Shown here piece after piece: positions 22,384 to 35,028 of a DNA stretch of 64,000 nucleotides; the stretch's first letter is position 1; each line of letters opens with the position of its first letter. The DNA lies in assembly GCA_035771175.1 (NCBI GenBank), contig CM069592.1:37898198-37962197 (forward strand), written 5' to 3'. Below the pieces are notes generated by a model. That model worked only from the letters and a program-made list of their open reading frames with translations. It made no database searches and was not told the DNA's origin. The position numbers and the translations under genes were made by a program. Source of the DNA: Paratinospora sagittata. Lineage: Eukaryota; Streptophyta; Magnoliopsida; Ranunculales; Menispermaceae.

Positions 22384-25300
22384 TTATCTCCTTTGTACAA
22401 TCTCCTGAATCTGTTCATTTGTCAAAACTGCAGAATTATGATCAAAATTTGCATTCTCCATCTGCTGGTGTAACTGTAAGGAAATAAGGACAGGAAAATC
22501 AGAAAGCTTATCTTTATGGGTCATCTCATAACTAGTAAACAGGCCAACTGCATCCTCAATAGCAACAGGACTAATGACCAACATCTTTGAATCAGTGTCT
22601 GAATTCTTAATGTTTAGAACATAGATCATTCTGCAAGAGCATTGTTTGCTTCTTGCATTGCACTTCTGCAAAAGCATCTGCCTTGCTATATATCTAAGCA
22701 AATCTTTGTAACTTGGCTTTAAAAATGAAAGAAAAGTTAACATGGAAGTGTTCCTTGATTCTAAAAATCTTTTACTATTAGTAGAACACATTATTCAAAA
22801 ATGGTAACAAACAATATTCTTCTTTTGAAGTTTAATTATTACATTCAGAAAAGATGATATTTCTTAAATTTTCATTATGCAGTAATTTTCCAAAAGAAAA
22901 TTCATAATTGGGATTCATAAATAACTCATTAACTACATGTTTTTCAGTAAAGAAGCAGTTTCTTCTGAGGCAGGTCATGTACAAAAGTTGAAAGTTCCAA
23001 AGGCATGTTTATTCCTTAGATTTTTTAATTTTCTTTTCATTTGTTCTGGTTGGTTCATCCTATATTTCATTGAGGCATGCCTAGAATTACCTCTGGGAAT
23101 TAAAAGCATAAGCTGCTATCTACCTTATCAAGAATAGCTGACTGCACATCTGGTTGAAATTTGTGCATATGCTTTAGCATCTCCAATTGCTGCAAAAATT
23201 CAAGTTCTTTATTTTTTTTGTAGAAGTATTCACAAGACATCAACTGTAAATGAATTATATCTACCTTTTCTTGTAGCTTCTGTTGCGTATTCATTTTTTC
23301 TGCAAATTCTTCAGGCTTAAGCTCAGCCTCATCACAGGCCATCTCTTCCCTGTCATTTCAATTTTATCAAAATCTGATAGCAATATCATTCACCAAAAAC
23401 TTTTTAAACATTTAGATGTTAATAAAACATTGTTTGCTTCCTGGTAAGTTAAATGTAACTTCAGAGGAGCCACATGGAAACTGGAAAACATAGGTCAAGC
23501 AGACTGGATACCTCTGAATCACATCCAGGCAGGGAGGAATCAGGCAGAAGTTAATAGGTCTGATAGGCATGTGTATTGATATAATTCTACATAAGAGGAT
23601 ATAATCAAGTACATAGGTTGTAAATTATCTCAACAAGAGAACCTTATTCCAAATTCTAAGCATCAGTTAAGCTTAATCTTTTGCTAGATTTAATAAAAGA
23701 AGTAAAATTTGCACCAAAGAGGTGTTGGCCAAGTGGTTGGGTAGAGAGGCAAGTTATCGAGAGGTCACGAGTTCGAGCCTAATCCACTTGTTCTCCCTCC
23801 AAGGTATATACGAGCCCAAACATGAATTTTAACCGGGGTTTCAGGGGGTGCCCCCTTTGCAAACTAGGGGCTTGCACCCCCCTAGGATTAGTCGGATGCG
23901 CTCTAGCTGGCCTGGACACTCAGGTCTCAAAAAAAGAAAAGAGTAAAATTTGCAAAAAAAAAATTTGCCCAAGTAGAAATGATATCACTCGTTTCATTTA
24001 CACTTGGGCACAAAAAAAATGTTCATTTTACTGGAACGACAAAAGTGGACGAAGCTAATTCATATAGTTTACCTCATGTATTGAGAAAAGGCTTAGTTTC
24101 GAGATGCACAATTTGCAATTGACAAAGTGTTACATTATGAAGTTAAAGTTTGAAGAATGACTATGTACTAGAAAGTTTTTTAAAAAGTTGATAAAATTAG
24201 AGGTTAATAGATAAATTCGAATGAAATTCAAAAAATGCTACATATCCAACATATTCAAATCAAATAAGAAGAAAAAAAAATGAAAGATACCAGCAACACC
24301 CACATGTTATATAGAGTCGAATGTCGGGCAATGACAAAACCCTAAGAGCAACAAAGATGGGGATGTTTAAGTGGAAGAATGATTTATAAAACAAAAACTA
24401 AACAAATTTCTTATTCCGTTGTATAGTGAATTACTAACAAAAATTATTAAGATGGCTAGCACATGCGTGATAACCTGATTATGACTCATAATGAGGGTTT
24501 TATATGTGCAGGATGATTAAAAAAAAAGACGACTTGACGCCAAGTTAGTTTTTACAACTTTAAAGGGACCACAAACACTAAAAATGTTAAGGCCCCCTCC
24601 AAGGTATGAGCTTGAACGGAGATTTTCAAGGGGTGCCCCCTTTGCAGGCTAGGGGATTGCACTTCCCTAGGATTAGTTAGGTACGCACAAGCTGGCCCGA
24701 ATACCCAGGTTTCAAAAAAATAAAAATGTTAAGGCCAACTCAATCAGTTGAAGGAGAAAAGATTAAAGTTGACCACAAGAAAAGAAAGAATGGGTGCTTA
24801 CTTTGCAGCAAATTCATAAAACTTAACCAACAAATCCCGATCATTCTCATAAACCGTATTTACTTTTCCCAAGCAAGCAATGCCAAATCTTGGATCTGTA
24901 ACAGGATAGATATTAGTCTATAATATGTCAGATATTTTTTTCAAGCAGACCTAAAACGAAAAATAACAATAATAATAATAATAAACAAAATAGTAAGAAT
25001 CAGAATGGCTACAGATTCAAGTTTGTTTTAGAGCTATGAAGATTAGTATAAGTTTTACCACACGGGAAGCACAGAAGAAACAGTCGACTATGATGACCAC
25101 TTAGAAGGAATGATCAATCATATGGCAATCTGAAAGCAACTAAAACAAGATTACAGTAGATGTTTCAGTTCATGCTCAACAAATGCAGCTCCTGCTTTAC
25201 ATACTTCAACTTTAGAACTAGTCCCTATCTTGAAGATTTTCTTTTTTCTTGATGGATTTAAAATTGTACAAAGGGAGAAAGTTCCTTTCAAGGTATTAAA

Positions 25301-27216
25301 CTATATTTTTCTGAAAAAGACCTTCTAAACCTTCCCATGGAAATATAATGCATCTTTGTATCTCTGCTGCAGTTGTTGCATCAATAGGAATATGAACTAT
25401 CACAATTAATGGAAAGGTTACATAGTCATTAAATGTTAGAGATACACTTTACATACACGTAAGCCAGCATGCACAAGAGATGTGCCATAGTAGGATAACT
25501 GATACCCCCAGAATATTGATTAGTGAAAGGCATTCATTGTGCAAGAGAAATTACCACCAGGGAATCAATACTGAAAGAGGAAATGTAAGATCCTTGCAAG
25601 TAGATTGAAGGCCCTTTTGGTTTGAGAGGCCTTCTCCATTCCAAGTAGGCTTCTTTTGTGCAGCATGTAAAAGCAGAATGAGTACTGATAGCTCATGAAC
25701 ATATACTTTTGAGATGAAAGAGTGAGAAGCTAGGTAAAACATGCAAGCTAACATGGAAAAAGTCAGTTGTGCCATGGGTGGTAGATCATTGTCTCATTGT
25801 TTGTTGTGAGCTTCAATAGCTCTATATTGGGTCCTTGAACCCACTTTGTCTAGGCTTTCTTAATCCTAAGAATGCTACTATATATATATAGGGGGGGTCT
25901 GGTCTTCCTTAGCCATAGAGCTATATTCCTCTAGCCCACAAGGCCAACATGAAACTGAAAAAAAAAAAAAAAACCTTGAAAATGAATTGAAACACTGAAG
26001 CTCCAATTTCTATTTCGGTTAATGGATCTCGTGTTTGTTTCTTTAGAAACTAAAGGGCTCCTAACGAGATGTTGTATTGCTCTTTTTCCGTTATTTTGAG
26101 AACTGATGAAGTTTTCTTTCTTATTTTTATCACATGGAAAATCTTGCCATCTGCATTGGTCGTTAGAAAAAGAGCAAAAGAATTGAAATGCCTGAAAATT
26201 TTAAGAGTAGAAAGAGGAGCTGAATCTGAGCCATATCTTGCTGGGCAGGGCACGGCACTCTTCATTCTTCATTTGAAACTTGAAACTACTGAATGTCTTA
26301 TTACCCTCAACAGTTCAAGCAACTGGTTTGAAGCTGACACAACTATCTAATTCTCACGATAAAATGCATTTTGTAATCCATTGTTTATATATTTTCCAAC
26401 GCAGATTTTTCTCCCTATCATCTCACCCTCCAACCCTTCTTTTCCTATTCATTGTATTTTACTGAAACAAATCATCATTAAAAAAAATCACTCAGGAACC
26501 CAACCAACACATATAGTAGAAGACACTTTTAAAGCAATAAAAAGCAGATACTCAGAAAGAAAGAAAAATGTCATAGATTTTAGGAATGTGTTCAAAACAA
26601 ATGAATGAGCAAATTGGTGGCTCAATCCACAAGAATCTTCTCATGGGCATCAGTAAAAGACTCTTTAATTTCTCTCTACTGCAGCTATCTAGCAACTCAA
26701 AGTCCAATATTTCTGGGGAAAAAAATGGAGTAAAGAAGGATAGAATTTTCATAGAGAAACATGATTAAATCAAATAGAGTAGAACACACCAACACCCATT
26801 TCTAGAAGAATTTCCTCTTGGATTGCAGTGGTTACAGCAATTGCTTCCTGCACAAAGCATCAGACCATTTGCTTTAAAATTTTATTTAGGTCCAGTTTCT
26901 TCTGATTAAATGGAGTAACAGATTGTGAAATAAGCTAACAATGATAAGAAAAGACTAACATGTTTGTCCTTCACAGCATCTGCAATTCTTCTCTTCACAT
27001 CTAATAATCAAACAAAAACACAACCCATCAGATGCCCAATTAAGAAATTGAAACACATTACAAAGAAGAAGGGCCAAAAGGGTAAAGGGGAAGAGAGATT
27101 CTTTTACCAGGTTGGGAGGTGAGGAAGGAGAAGCGATTGAATAGATGAAGCAGTTGTTCTCTAGAGAGCATTACTGTGCTCTGTAGTTGGGTTGAAACCT
27201 TAGCGGAATCAGACAT
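22384..27216 (-). CDS. Conserved plant protein of unknown function, 178 aa, seven exons
   Basis: Exons 27216-27108, 27000-26960, 26847-26796, 24895-24802, 23349-23265, 23189-23124 and 22473-22384 join with consistent phase and GT..AG boundaries, giving 537 coding bases. The protein begins MSDSAKVSTQLQSTVMLSRE, continues SREQLLHLFNRFSFLTSQPD, VKRRIADAVKDKH, EAIAVTTAIQEEILLEMG, DPRFGIACLGKVNTVYEND, LLVKFYEFAAKEEMACDEAE, LEMLKHMHKFQPDVQSAILD and ends TNEQIQEIVQRR. It is mostly helical and charged, with no signal peptide or membrane segment. I recognise it as a conserved plant protein but know no function. Intron 3 is about 1.9 kb and intron 4 about 1.45 kb; intron 4 carries two SINEs. Confidence 0.85.
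23714..23941 (+). mobile_element. tRNA-derived SINE, family B (full-length copy)
   Basis: A tRNA-like head (GAGGTGTTGGCCAAGTGGTT) is followed by a B box (AGGTCACGAGTTCGAGCC). The body reads GGGGTGCCCCCTTTGCAAAC and CCCTAGGATTAGTCGGATG, ending GGTCTC and an A-rich tail. The target duplication AGTAAAATTTGCA lies at 23701-23713 and 23942-23954. It sits in intron 4 of the unknown gene, antisense to it. Confidence 0.9.
24595..24720 (+). mobile_element. SINE family B, 5'-truncated copy
   Basis: It matches the 3' half of the 23.7-kb element (AAGGGGTGCCCCCTTTGCAG, CCCTAGGATTAGTTAGGTA, then CAGGTTTC and A-tail). It is flanked by a perfect 16-bp duplication, TAAAAATGTTAAGGCC, at 24579-24594 and 24721-24736. 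The tRNA head is missing, as expected from incomplete reverse transcription. Confidence 0.9.
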
Positions 27217-27594
27217 GGCAACACTGAAGACTCGCCCTTTCTTCACTGTTACTTCCAGAAGAACAAGAACAAGCCACACAGCCTCACCGACGTGTGTTCA
27301 TCGCGACCGACTATCGGTTCGAGTTTCAGTCTACGCATTAAAAAATAAACGGGTGGTGGTGGATCAAGATCTTATATAAAAATAAAAAATATATAAACAA
27401 AAATAATGTAATAATATATAAACAAAGAATTATGAAAAAATAAAATAAAAATGTGTTAATTGGTAAAATTAAACATCATTAACAGTAATATATTTATGAT
27501 CACTAGCTCCAAACATTTGAAGAACAAACAACTCAAAAAAAAAAAAAAAAAAAAAAAAACATATTACAGTAGGAAAAAAAATAAAAAAAAGTTA

Positions 27595-28587
27595 TTAAAA
27601 ATCTTCATCCAACTTAAACACGTGCGTATCGCCACCATTCGCATTCAAGCTCGACATAACAGAAGCTTTCTGGTACTCCCCGACTCTCTTCTCAAAAAAA
27701 TTAGTCTTCCCCTGCAACGAAATCAGTTCCATCCAATCAAACGGATTCTGAGCATCATAAATCTTCTCGTATCCTAAGGCAACAATCAGCCGATCCGCAA
27801 CAAACTCAATATACTGACTCATCAAGTCACAGTTCATCCCCACCAACGCACACGGCAACGCCTCACACACGAACTCTCTCTCAATCTCAACCGCGTCACG
27901 AACGATCCCCCTGACTCGTTCCTGACTCAGTTTATGACTCAGTAACCCGTAGATCAAACACGCGAAATCGCAATGCAAACCCTCGTCTCGCGAAATCAAC
28001 TCGTTCGAGAACGTCAATCCAGGCATTAACCCTCGCTTCTTCAACCAGAAGATAGCGCAGAAGCTGCCGGAGAAGAAGATCCCTTCGACGCAAGCGAAGG
28101 CTACGATCCGCTCCGCGAACGTTTCCGACCCGTCGATCCACTGGAGCGCCCAATCGGCTTTCTTTGCGACGCAAGGGACGGTCTCAATCGCGCGGAACAA
28201 GCGCGATTTCTCGGTCGAATCTTTGATATAGGTTTCGAGGAGGAGGCTGTACATTTCGGAGTGGATGTTCTCGATTGCGATTTGGAACCCGTAGAACGCG
28301 CGAGCTTCGGCGACTTGGACTTCTTTCATGAATCTGGAGGCTAGGTTTTCGAGGACGATGCCGTCGGAGGCGGCGAAGAAGGCGAGTACGTGAGTTATGA
28401 AGTGTTTCTCGTCGGGAGTTAGGGTTTCCCAGTGGCGTTGATCTTGGGAGAGATCGACTTCTTCTGCTGTCCAGAACGATGCTTCGGCTTTCTTGTACAT
28501 TTCCCAGATTTGAGGGTAGTGGATTGGGAACATGCAGAATCGGTCTGGGTTCGGGGCCAGAAGCGGTTCTTCTGGAATCGAAGGCAT
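27595..28587 (-). CDS. RNR2: Ribonucleoside-diphosphate reductase small subunit (R2)
   Basis: An intact, intronless 330-aa frame encodes the class Ia R2 subunit, which holds the diferric-tyrosyl radical needed to make dNTPs. The expected iron ligands and radical residue are present: D75 (SDGIVLEN), E106 and H109 ([10 protein letters not shown]), radical Y113, E168 ([12 protein letters not shown]), and E202 and H205 ([10 protein letters not shown]). The C-terminus FKLDEDF is the tail that docks on the large subunit; plants usually end FTLDEDF. The protein is cytosolic/nuclear, with no transit peptide visible. Coding sequence is clearly more GC-rich than its surroundings. A TATA box lies about 140 bases upstream, with E2F-like sites further out, which fits S-phase expression. 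Confidence 0.97.
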   Translation of the reverse strand: MPSIPEEPLLAPNPDRFCMFPIHYPQIWEMYKKAEASFWTAEEVDLSQDQRHWETLTPDEKHFITHVLAFFAASDGIVLENLASRFMKEVQVAEARAFYGFQIAIENIHSEMYSLLLETYIKDSTEKSRLFRAIETVPCVAKKADWALQWIDGSETFAERIVAFACVEGIFFSGSFCAIFWLKKRGLMPGLTFSNELISRDEGLHCDFACLIYGLLSHKLSQERVRGIVRDAVEIEREFVCEALPCALVGMNCDLMSQYIEFVADRLIVALGYEKIYDAQNPFDWMELISLQGKTNFFEKRVGEYQKASVMSSLNANGGDTHVFKLDEDF

Positions 28588-28725
28588 GATTAATCGATTG
28601 ATTGATCGAAAAATTAGGGTTCTTTTAGGTGTTTTTTGAAGATATTTGGGAAAGGAATCAAAGACGAGAGATTTTGAATTGAATTGAGAAGAAGGGTTTG
28701 AGAGAATTGGTGGGATTTGATTGAA

Positions 28726-28734
28726 TATTTATAG
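28726..28734 (-). promoter_or_regulatory. TATA box of RNR2
   Basis: CTATAAATA on the minus strand lies about 140 bases before the ATG, with a short leader between. It is the best TATA match in the region. Confidence 0.6.
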
Positions 28735-29134
28735 AGAAAAATAAAAAATCTGAGCGGGTGATTTGAAATTTTTTAACTTGAAAGCTTGCGAGAGAATCAA
28801 CCTAAGAACAGGACATTTCGGAGATTCCCATAAAAGTTCCCGGTTGATTTTACAGAGAAATGGTGGGAATAACGGCTCGCTCCGGGGTAGTGTGGTAAAA
28901 TTATGTTTTTCTTGCTAATGAAATGACGAAAATGGTCTTCAGTCTTTAAAGACAAACTTGGGGAGTGCGAGAGCAATTGAATGGAGGGGTATGGATGTGA
29001 TTAGGGAGTAATTTGAGGGTATTTATGGAAGTATATTCTTTGAGAGTTGCTTGGTGTGGAAGACTTAATTTGAATGTTGAGAGGGAGCTTAAACAAAGGA
29101 ACAATCGTTTTGAACTTTTTGAATGGTTTTGAAT

Positions 29135-29159
29135 TTTGGCGGGAGGTCCTGTTCCCGCG
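29135..29159. promoter_or_regulatory. Paired E2F-like sites upstream of RNR2
   Basis: TTTGGCGGG (29135-29143) fits the E2F consensus TTTSSCGS, and TTCCCGCG (29152-29159) fits an E2F-like half. They are 8 bases apart, in an otherwise AT-rich stretch about 550 bases before the start codon. Plant RNR genes are known E2F targets; that these sites act is inferred. Confidence 0.45.
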
Positions 29160-29345
29160 TTTTATTTGTTGTCAGATTTGCTTGCTTTATTAGTAAGGTT
29201 GCATAAGACTACAACTATGTTATTTAATTTTGTATTTCTTGGTTGCTTGAGCGACCCAATATTTTAACCTCTGTTTTAGTTTACAGAACACCAATGAAAG
29301 AAAATTGAAGCTATAAATACTGTAATCAATACTTACAAGAATTTA

Positions 29346-29583
29346 GGGCCTGTTTGATAATCAATTTAAAAATAGTTTTTTAAAAAAGCTGTTTTTAGGT
29401 GAGTTCATTTTTAAAAAACAATAAAAATCACAATTTGTTGTATTCTTGTTTTTTTCACAACTTTTAAAGTCAAATCAAAAAACAGTTTTTAAAAATTTTG
29501 AAAACATATCAACCAAATAAGTTTTTTAAGAATTTTAAATTAAAAACAGAAAACAGTTTTTAAATTTTATACCAAACCGGGCC
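29346..29583. mobile_element. Tourist-like MITE / foldback
   Basis: The ends GGGCCTGTTTGATAA and TTATACCAAACCGGGCC form an imperfect inverted repeat within a 238-base AT-rich element flanked by TTTA and TAAA. The interior is rich in AAAACAG/CTGTTTTT words able to pair. It has no coding capacity. Confidence 0.6.
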
Positions 29584-29697
29584 TAAAATATCTTGGTGTG
29601 CAAAGAAACATATGACTGTCTCGAAGTCTAGCACTAAATCTAAAGTCTCATTCTATTGCATGCCTCTCTTTATACTGAAATACTCAATTAAATCGAT

Positions 29698-29699
<2 letters not shown>

Positions 29700-29730
<31 letters not shown>

Positions 29731-29743
29731 GTATATGTATATA
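29700..29743. repeat. (AT)n / (GTATAT)n microsatellite
   Basis: An AT run with interspersed GTATAT units. Confidence 0.9.
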
Positions 29744-30181
29744 CCAAATAGTATGGCCAAAGCATACATGCATGTTGTACATTTAATTTGGTTGTAGATG
29801 ATGTTAAGACAATACTCCACATTCTTTTGGCTGTATGAACAACAAATTCACCACATATTATCTTCTTAGATTACCGGTTGATTATAAAATGCTAAGCCTT
29901 GCTCTAATATATTTAAGGAGGAAATTAACATGCTAACATTATTTGTACAATACAATACACCTGATCATACACTACATATATATATAAGATATCAAATGAA
30001 GGCAATTCAAATCCAAATTGTATTGTACACATTAATTACTCTGATCATGAACCACACAAGAAGCTCCAACTCTCAACTTCCATACTTAGGAAAAACATTT
30101 ACAACATGACTACTTCTTCTTCCTCATATAGATCTCATGAGTCTCTATCACTGCAGTTATCTCAATACCTAGTAGCTTCCT

Positions 30182-31956
30182 TCACTTGGGAGTGAAAGCC
30201 TGACAAAGATCAAAAACAAAAACAATTAACATAAATATTATAATATAATAAAACTTTGGATCTTCAAGTGCATATATAAAAATCAGTTGTCTTTAGTTTG
30301 TGAGTAAAATATTTAAAAACTAATTTTAGATTTCACAAACTAAATATGTTTTCTTTTTCCCACACCTTTCAGGTATGAAATTAGTCTATGTTCAAAGCAG
30401 AAGCAAAATGGTAGACCTGTCCCATTGAGGGTGCCTTCAATAATCAAACCTTGAAAATTCTATACAAAGACAACCTTGGGACTCGGGCCGCTTCAGCTAA
30501 GCCAACCACTCGTTGGTGACAAACCAAATATGTTTTTTAGGTATGGAAAACTACATCCAAATCACAAAGTATAGATTTTTGAACTTGTTGAACTTACTTG
30601 AAAAACAGTGGCATGGCCAGGGTCTGCAAGGTGAGCAAAGAGGTTATCAATGGGGCCAGTGCCAGTGTAAATGTGTTGGAACCAAGCACCCATTACAGCC
30701 AACATAGCCAATCTTCCATTCTTAATCTCCTTAGTTCTCAACTCCTTGATCTTCTCAGGAGACCCAGTTCCCCAACCAAGTGGATCAAACCAAAGGCCAC
30801 CTGGGTATCCGACATCTGTCCCAGTGAGCTTGTTGTTAGGGAAAATAGGGTCAGTGTTGACACAACCAGGTTTAATAATATCAGCCCATCTTCTTCCTTC
30901 AGCCCATCCAATGAAGATAAGCTCAACTATGAACAATGTGGTTTTGTCTGTGAAATATTCAAGCTCTCCAGCACTGTACCATGAAGGAGTGTTTAAGATG
31001 CCTATCTTTGTAAGGAACTCAGGAATGAAGATTCCAGCAGCACCTAACATTGCCCATCTGCAGTGCACAATCTCTGACTGTTGGTTCCATCTCAAGCTCT
31101 CTGGATCAGATCCTGTTAATTATAATTAACACCCCATTAGTACAGTAATTAATATTTAGTCTATAATCTTGATGATCTTGCTGGCTAATCTCATGAGATT
31201 GATCTTGATTGTTCTAGGTTGTGATTGAAGATAGATGACGGATATTTTTTGAGGACTAGTAGTACTCACCAAGGCCAAGTGGGTCAAATCCAAAGTCTCC
31301 AGGAAGGCTGCATTCATCAAAGAATTCAAAAATAAAATGTCAAAGAGATCAATTCAAAATATGGAAGAATATTAATATAATCAAAGATCTACTTGGTTCG
31401 AAGTTATGCCTACATCTACAGAAGAAAAAGAAATAAATATTATTAATTCATGACACGAATGAAATCACAAATGCAGTATATATAAATATATAAAATTAAA
31501 CAACTTATTTTTGTAATCTTAATTCTAAAAACTTCTAAAGTAGAAACCTACTATAATTGTATGTATCTCAGCTGTATATATATATATACAGTTGGAAGAA
31601 AAAAAAATTATGAACCTGCCATCAAGCCATGGAGGAGGAGTGCTGCCAGGGAACCAGAGAGGCCTATTAGGATCAGCTACTGCACAAACAGAAACTGATC
31701 TTGACACTTGTGGTGTTGAATTAAACTTCCTTTGTCTAAGTTTCCTTCCACCAAGGAAAGAAGCCTTAGTAGCTCCCAATTTTGAGCTGCAATTACAACA
31801 ACCATTAATTAAAACACGTTAATTAATTACAAAAATTTGTTCAATCTATGTCATGATTCATCCCACTAAGAGGAGTTGTTAGTTAGAAACATACCTGGAA
31901 CAAGAAATGGCAGCAGCAGCAGCTGAAAGAGCAGAAGAAGCACATACAGAAGCCAT
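30182..31956 (-). CDS. LHCA2: Photosystem I light-harvesting chlorophyll a/b-binding protein, type II
   Basis: Five exons (31956-31895, 31786-31616, 31307-31270, 31112-30598, 30199-30182) give a 267-aa precursor. The Ala/Ser-rich start [16 protein letters not shown] is a chloroplast transit peptide, and the mature part probably begins near [21 protein letters not shown] landmarks are [13 protein letters not shown], the helix-B chlorophyll site ([17 protein letters not shown]), [30 protein letters not shown], the helix-A site ([14 protein letters not shown]) and the C-terminus [12 protein letters not shown] then AFTPK. The wording of the loops is that of Lhca2, which sits in the LHCI belt of PSI. 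The last coding exon is only 18 bases (AFTPK and stop). The frame is intact. Confidence 0.96.
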
Positions 31957-32013
31957 TGTTTCTGAAAGTACTTAGTTTTTCTTTTCTTTTCTTTTCTTTT
32001 TTCCTCTTCTGGT

Positions 32014-32238
32014 GGTTATAGACTTGGAGTAGTGTTTGGTATGATGAGAGTTGTGTTAATGTACAGAGGGGCTTATCTAGATGGGATAGAAGGAAAGATG
32101 TGTGATTGGCTAGAAGGTTGCCATGTTGGGATACAGAATCTGAAAGCAAGCGCGTGCACCTCTTGATATTTGCTTAGTTGGATAATTAGAAAGCCAGTGG
32201 TTCTTGTTCCTTGTGCGTGTCACCCACGTTCTCACGTG
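32014..32238 (-). promoter_or_regulatory. LHCA2 promoter: TATA, I-box, CCAAT and G-box
   Basis: Going upstream from the ATG on the minus strand: TCTATAACC (32022-32014, TATA-like), GATAAG (32077-32072, I-box), CCAAT (32109-32105) and CACGTG (32233-32238, G-box). I-box plus CCAAT plus G-box is the usual set in light-regulated Lhc promoters. Function here is inferred from composition and position. Confidence 0.5.
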
Positions 32239-32299
32239 TTAATAGCAAGTCTTAGAGACATTACAATGTTAATGTACGTTTGCGTGCTTGATAAATATA

Positions 32300-33665
32300 G
32301 TATGACTGATAATTATAGCTTTTAAGTTGAGTGATTTTTAATATAGTATCAGAATAGTTTTATTCTGAAGATCTTGTGTTTAAACTTTATCATAAACATA
32401 TTTGTCAGTTTATCTCATTGATTAATCATATATTTCATTTCCATTATAACTTAAGTCACATAGTGGATATCCATCTTTACTTGATATATATAAAGAGAGA
32501 CCCTACCCTTTGGGAGCACAGGGAGATGTGAACCAACCGTGCTACTACGAGTTCTAAACTATGTATGTGTGTGGTTAAGTGTGTGTATATATACGTGCGT
32601 ATGTCTCTTACCTTAATGACTATTTTGGTAAAAGATAATAATTAGTTTAACATTGAATTAAAGTTTACCATAAAATATTAGGGTGACAATTAGTTTTAAA
32701 TTAAAACCACGTCAACTATTTAAATTCATTTTGATATTGTCTTTTTTACGGCCTTCAAGTTGGGCTTACAACTTTATGGTTTCAAGAGGTTTTGTTTTTC
32801 TTCTTTTAGAGAATAGGTCTTTTGTAATGTGAAATAGACGAAATCTCTTATGAGTCTTAACTTGAAAAATCACGTACTTGATGTGAAATTAATCTATCGA
32901 TTTGAATTTATAATCTGACTCGTAAAGTTGACTTTGTTTCCTTCCCTTCTTTTGATAATATATATATAAAGGGGAATACTAAATTGACTGCGCTACTACT
33001 GCTGAGGTGGCATAATATGAAGCAATGATTGTTTGACCCCCTCATTTAATTATCTTTTGTGATATAAGAGGCAACCTTTCATATCACGTCACCTTGACAG
33101 TAGTCACAATTTATATATATATATATATAGTTTAAAATTCTATATTCTCCCTTCTTGGTCCTTCTTCCAAGGCATGGCCAAGAAATTACCCATTTGTTTT
33201 CTCTTGACCTACCATTCTTGGTCAATAGCACTAGTTGGTCCTCAACACTTTTTTTTTTTTTTCTATTATTAGTCTGACTCTTATGAAGCTATTAAGCCCG
33301 TTTCTGGCTCCTTAATCTTTCAAAAGAGAGTGACAATAGTTGAACTTAAAATTTTTTAGATTCCAACCCACTTCTTTACCAATTTCTCGTTCATGATCAA
33401 CACTTAATACTGAAGGAGAGTATCACAAAACTCAATCTGGCTAATGTGATAATTGATACAATGATTATGAGCTAATTCTACATTTTCAAGATAGCAACTA
33501 CACAGCTTCTTTTATAATGATCAATTCCAACATTGTTATATATACTTATATGCATTCCTTTCCAATTAGTATTTGTACAGAGATTAATTGAATACTCTAC
33601 CAAGGTTCAAATACCCTCCAAGAAAAAAAAATTCAAATCCTTTTTTGAGATACATAAAAAAAAAA
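32300..33665. other. Intergenic, no gene seen
   Basis: AT-rich sequence with small (AT)n tracts near 32947 and 33112-33129. No supported ORF. Confidence 0.45.
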
Positions 33666-33667
33666 AA

Positions 33668-34004
33668 GACGAGGTGTTGGCACAGTAGTCAAGCTTCGAG
33701 ATTTATTTTATAAGGTCGAGGGCTTGAGTTACGACAAGACGGATAAATTAATAAATACGTCCATAGAACACTACCAAATTAAAAGATTTCATGGCTTAAA
33801 TCTTTTACGAGAAAAAATATTACACCCGAACCTACGAAATAGATTTACAAACTTAACAGATTGTGGGCCTCGGGGTAGGACCTTTCTTGTTAATCCGTTG
33901 ATATGAACATTAGTGGGTTCGTAATCAGCTTGACACCTCACAAATAGAGATACGGGGATTAAGCAAATCGTTGTTTCTAGTAAAATAAAAATAAAAATAA
34001 AAAA
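33668..34004 (+). mobile_element. tRNA-derived SINE-like element (family C)
   Basis: The head GAGGTGTTGGCACAGTAGTC resembles the family B head. A B-box-like AAGGTCGAGGGCTTGAGTT follows, and the 3' end is an (AAAAT)n tail. GATACAT occurs just before and just after and may be a short target duplication. The body differs from families A and B. Confidence 0.5.
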
Positions 34005-34452
34005 TGATACATGTGATGTCCATGATTTGCACAATCACGAATATAACAAACCTTTGATAGTTATCCTGTTGTTTGGCGGTTCACATGGTGAAGTAGCAAT
34101 CAGTGTCACATGCGTGCTCACCAAGTAAAACCACAAGCCTCCCTGATTGAGATTCATGAGATTGATATTAGCAACTTTTTATTTATTTTGTATGTTAAAA
34201 AAATAGCATAAGAAAGAATGAATGATTCGGTCACACACGTATTTCAATCTTCTCTGTCTGCTCTTACACTAATCTCCACCAACCACTCCCCCACTTCTCC
34301 CACGCGCCAATCTTCATTCTCATTCACGCTCTTGCTGTGGGTGTGCCCCAACTGGATTGCGCTCCACATCTTTGAACTTATCCCCTTTAAACACTCTAAA
34401 TGTATGCTTAAAATAAAATATAATTATTTTTATGAGATTAAATTAAATGAGA

Positions 34453-34490
34453 TTGAATTAAATTAAATTAAATTAAATTAAATTAAATAA
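34453..34490. repeat. (AATTA)n microsatellite
   Basis: About seven AATTA/AAATT units in a longer A/T-only region. Confidence 0.85.
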
Positions 34491-35028
34491 GATAAAATTA
34501 AAAATAGAGTAATTTTGTATTTGATGGTATATTTGAGATTAAATTAAATTTTTTTTTTAAATAAAATAATCTTGTGTTTGATGGTATGTTTGAGATAATA
34601 TTTTTTAAAAATTTTAAAAAAAATTTCCATCTACAGACGTCCAACAATAGATTCATATAATTGATCCTTTAATTATTGTTGTAATATGAAGATAGAAACT
34701 ATAAATTAAACAAATACAAAGAGACAAACTTTAGAGAATAAACACAGAAAAATGGAGGAGAAATTAATTTCATTCTCATTGATCTAGAATTATGTTAAAT
34801 TTATTGTACATTGTTTATGTTGAGATTCACGCAACAGAACAAACATATAAATACGCATACACACAGATATAAATTAAATCAACAAGTAGAACATACACAG
34901 ATTTGCATAATTTGGTGAAGATCCGTCTACGTCCACGAGAGATAAAGATTTTACTAATTTAGAAGAATTCAGTACAATACTCATAATGTCTATTTATTTT
35001 CACTCTTACCTCTCTATCCCCGATACTT

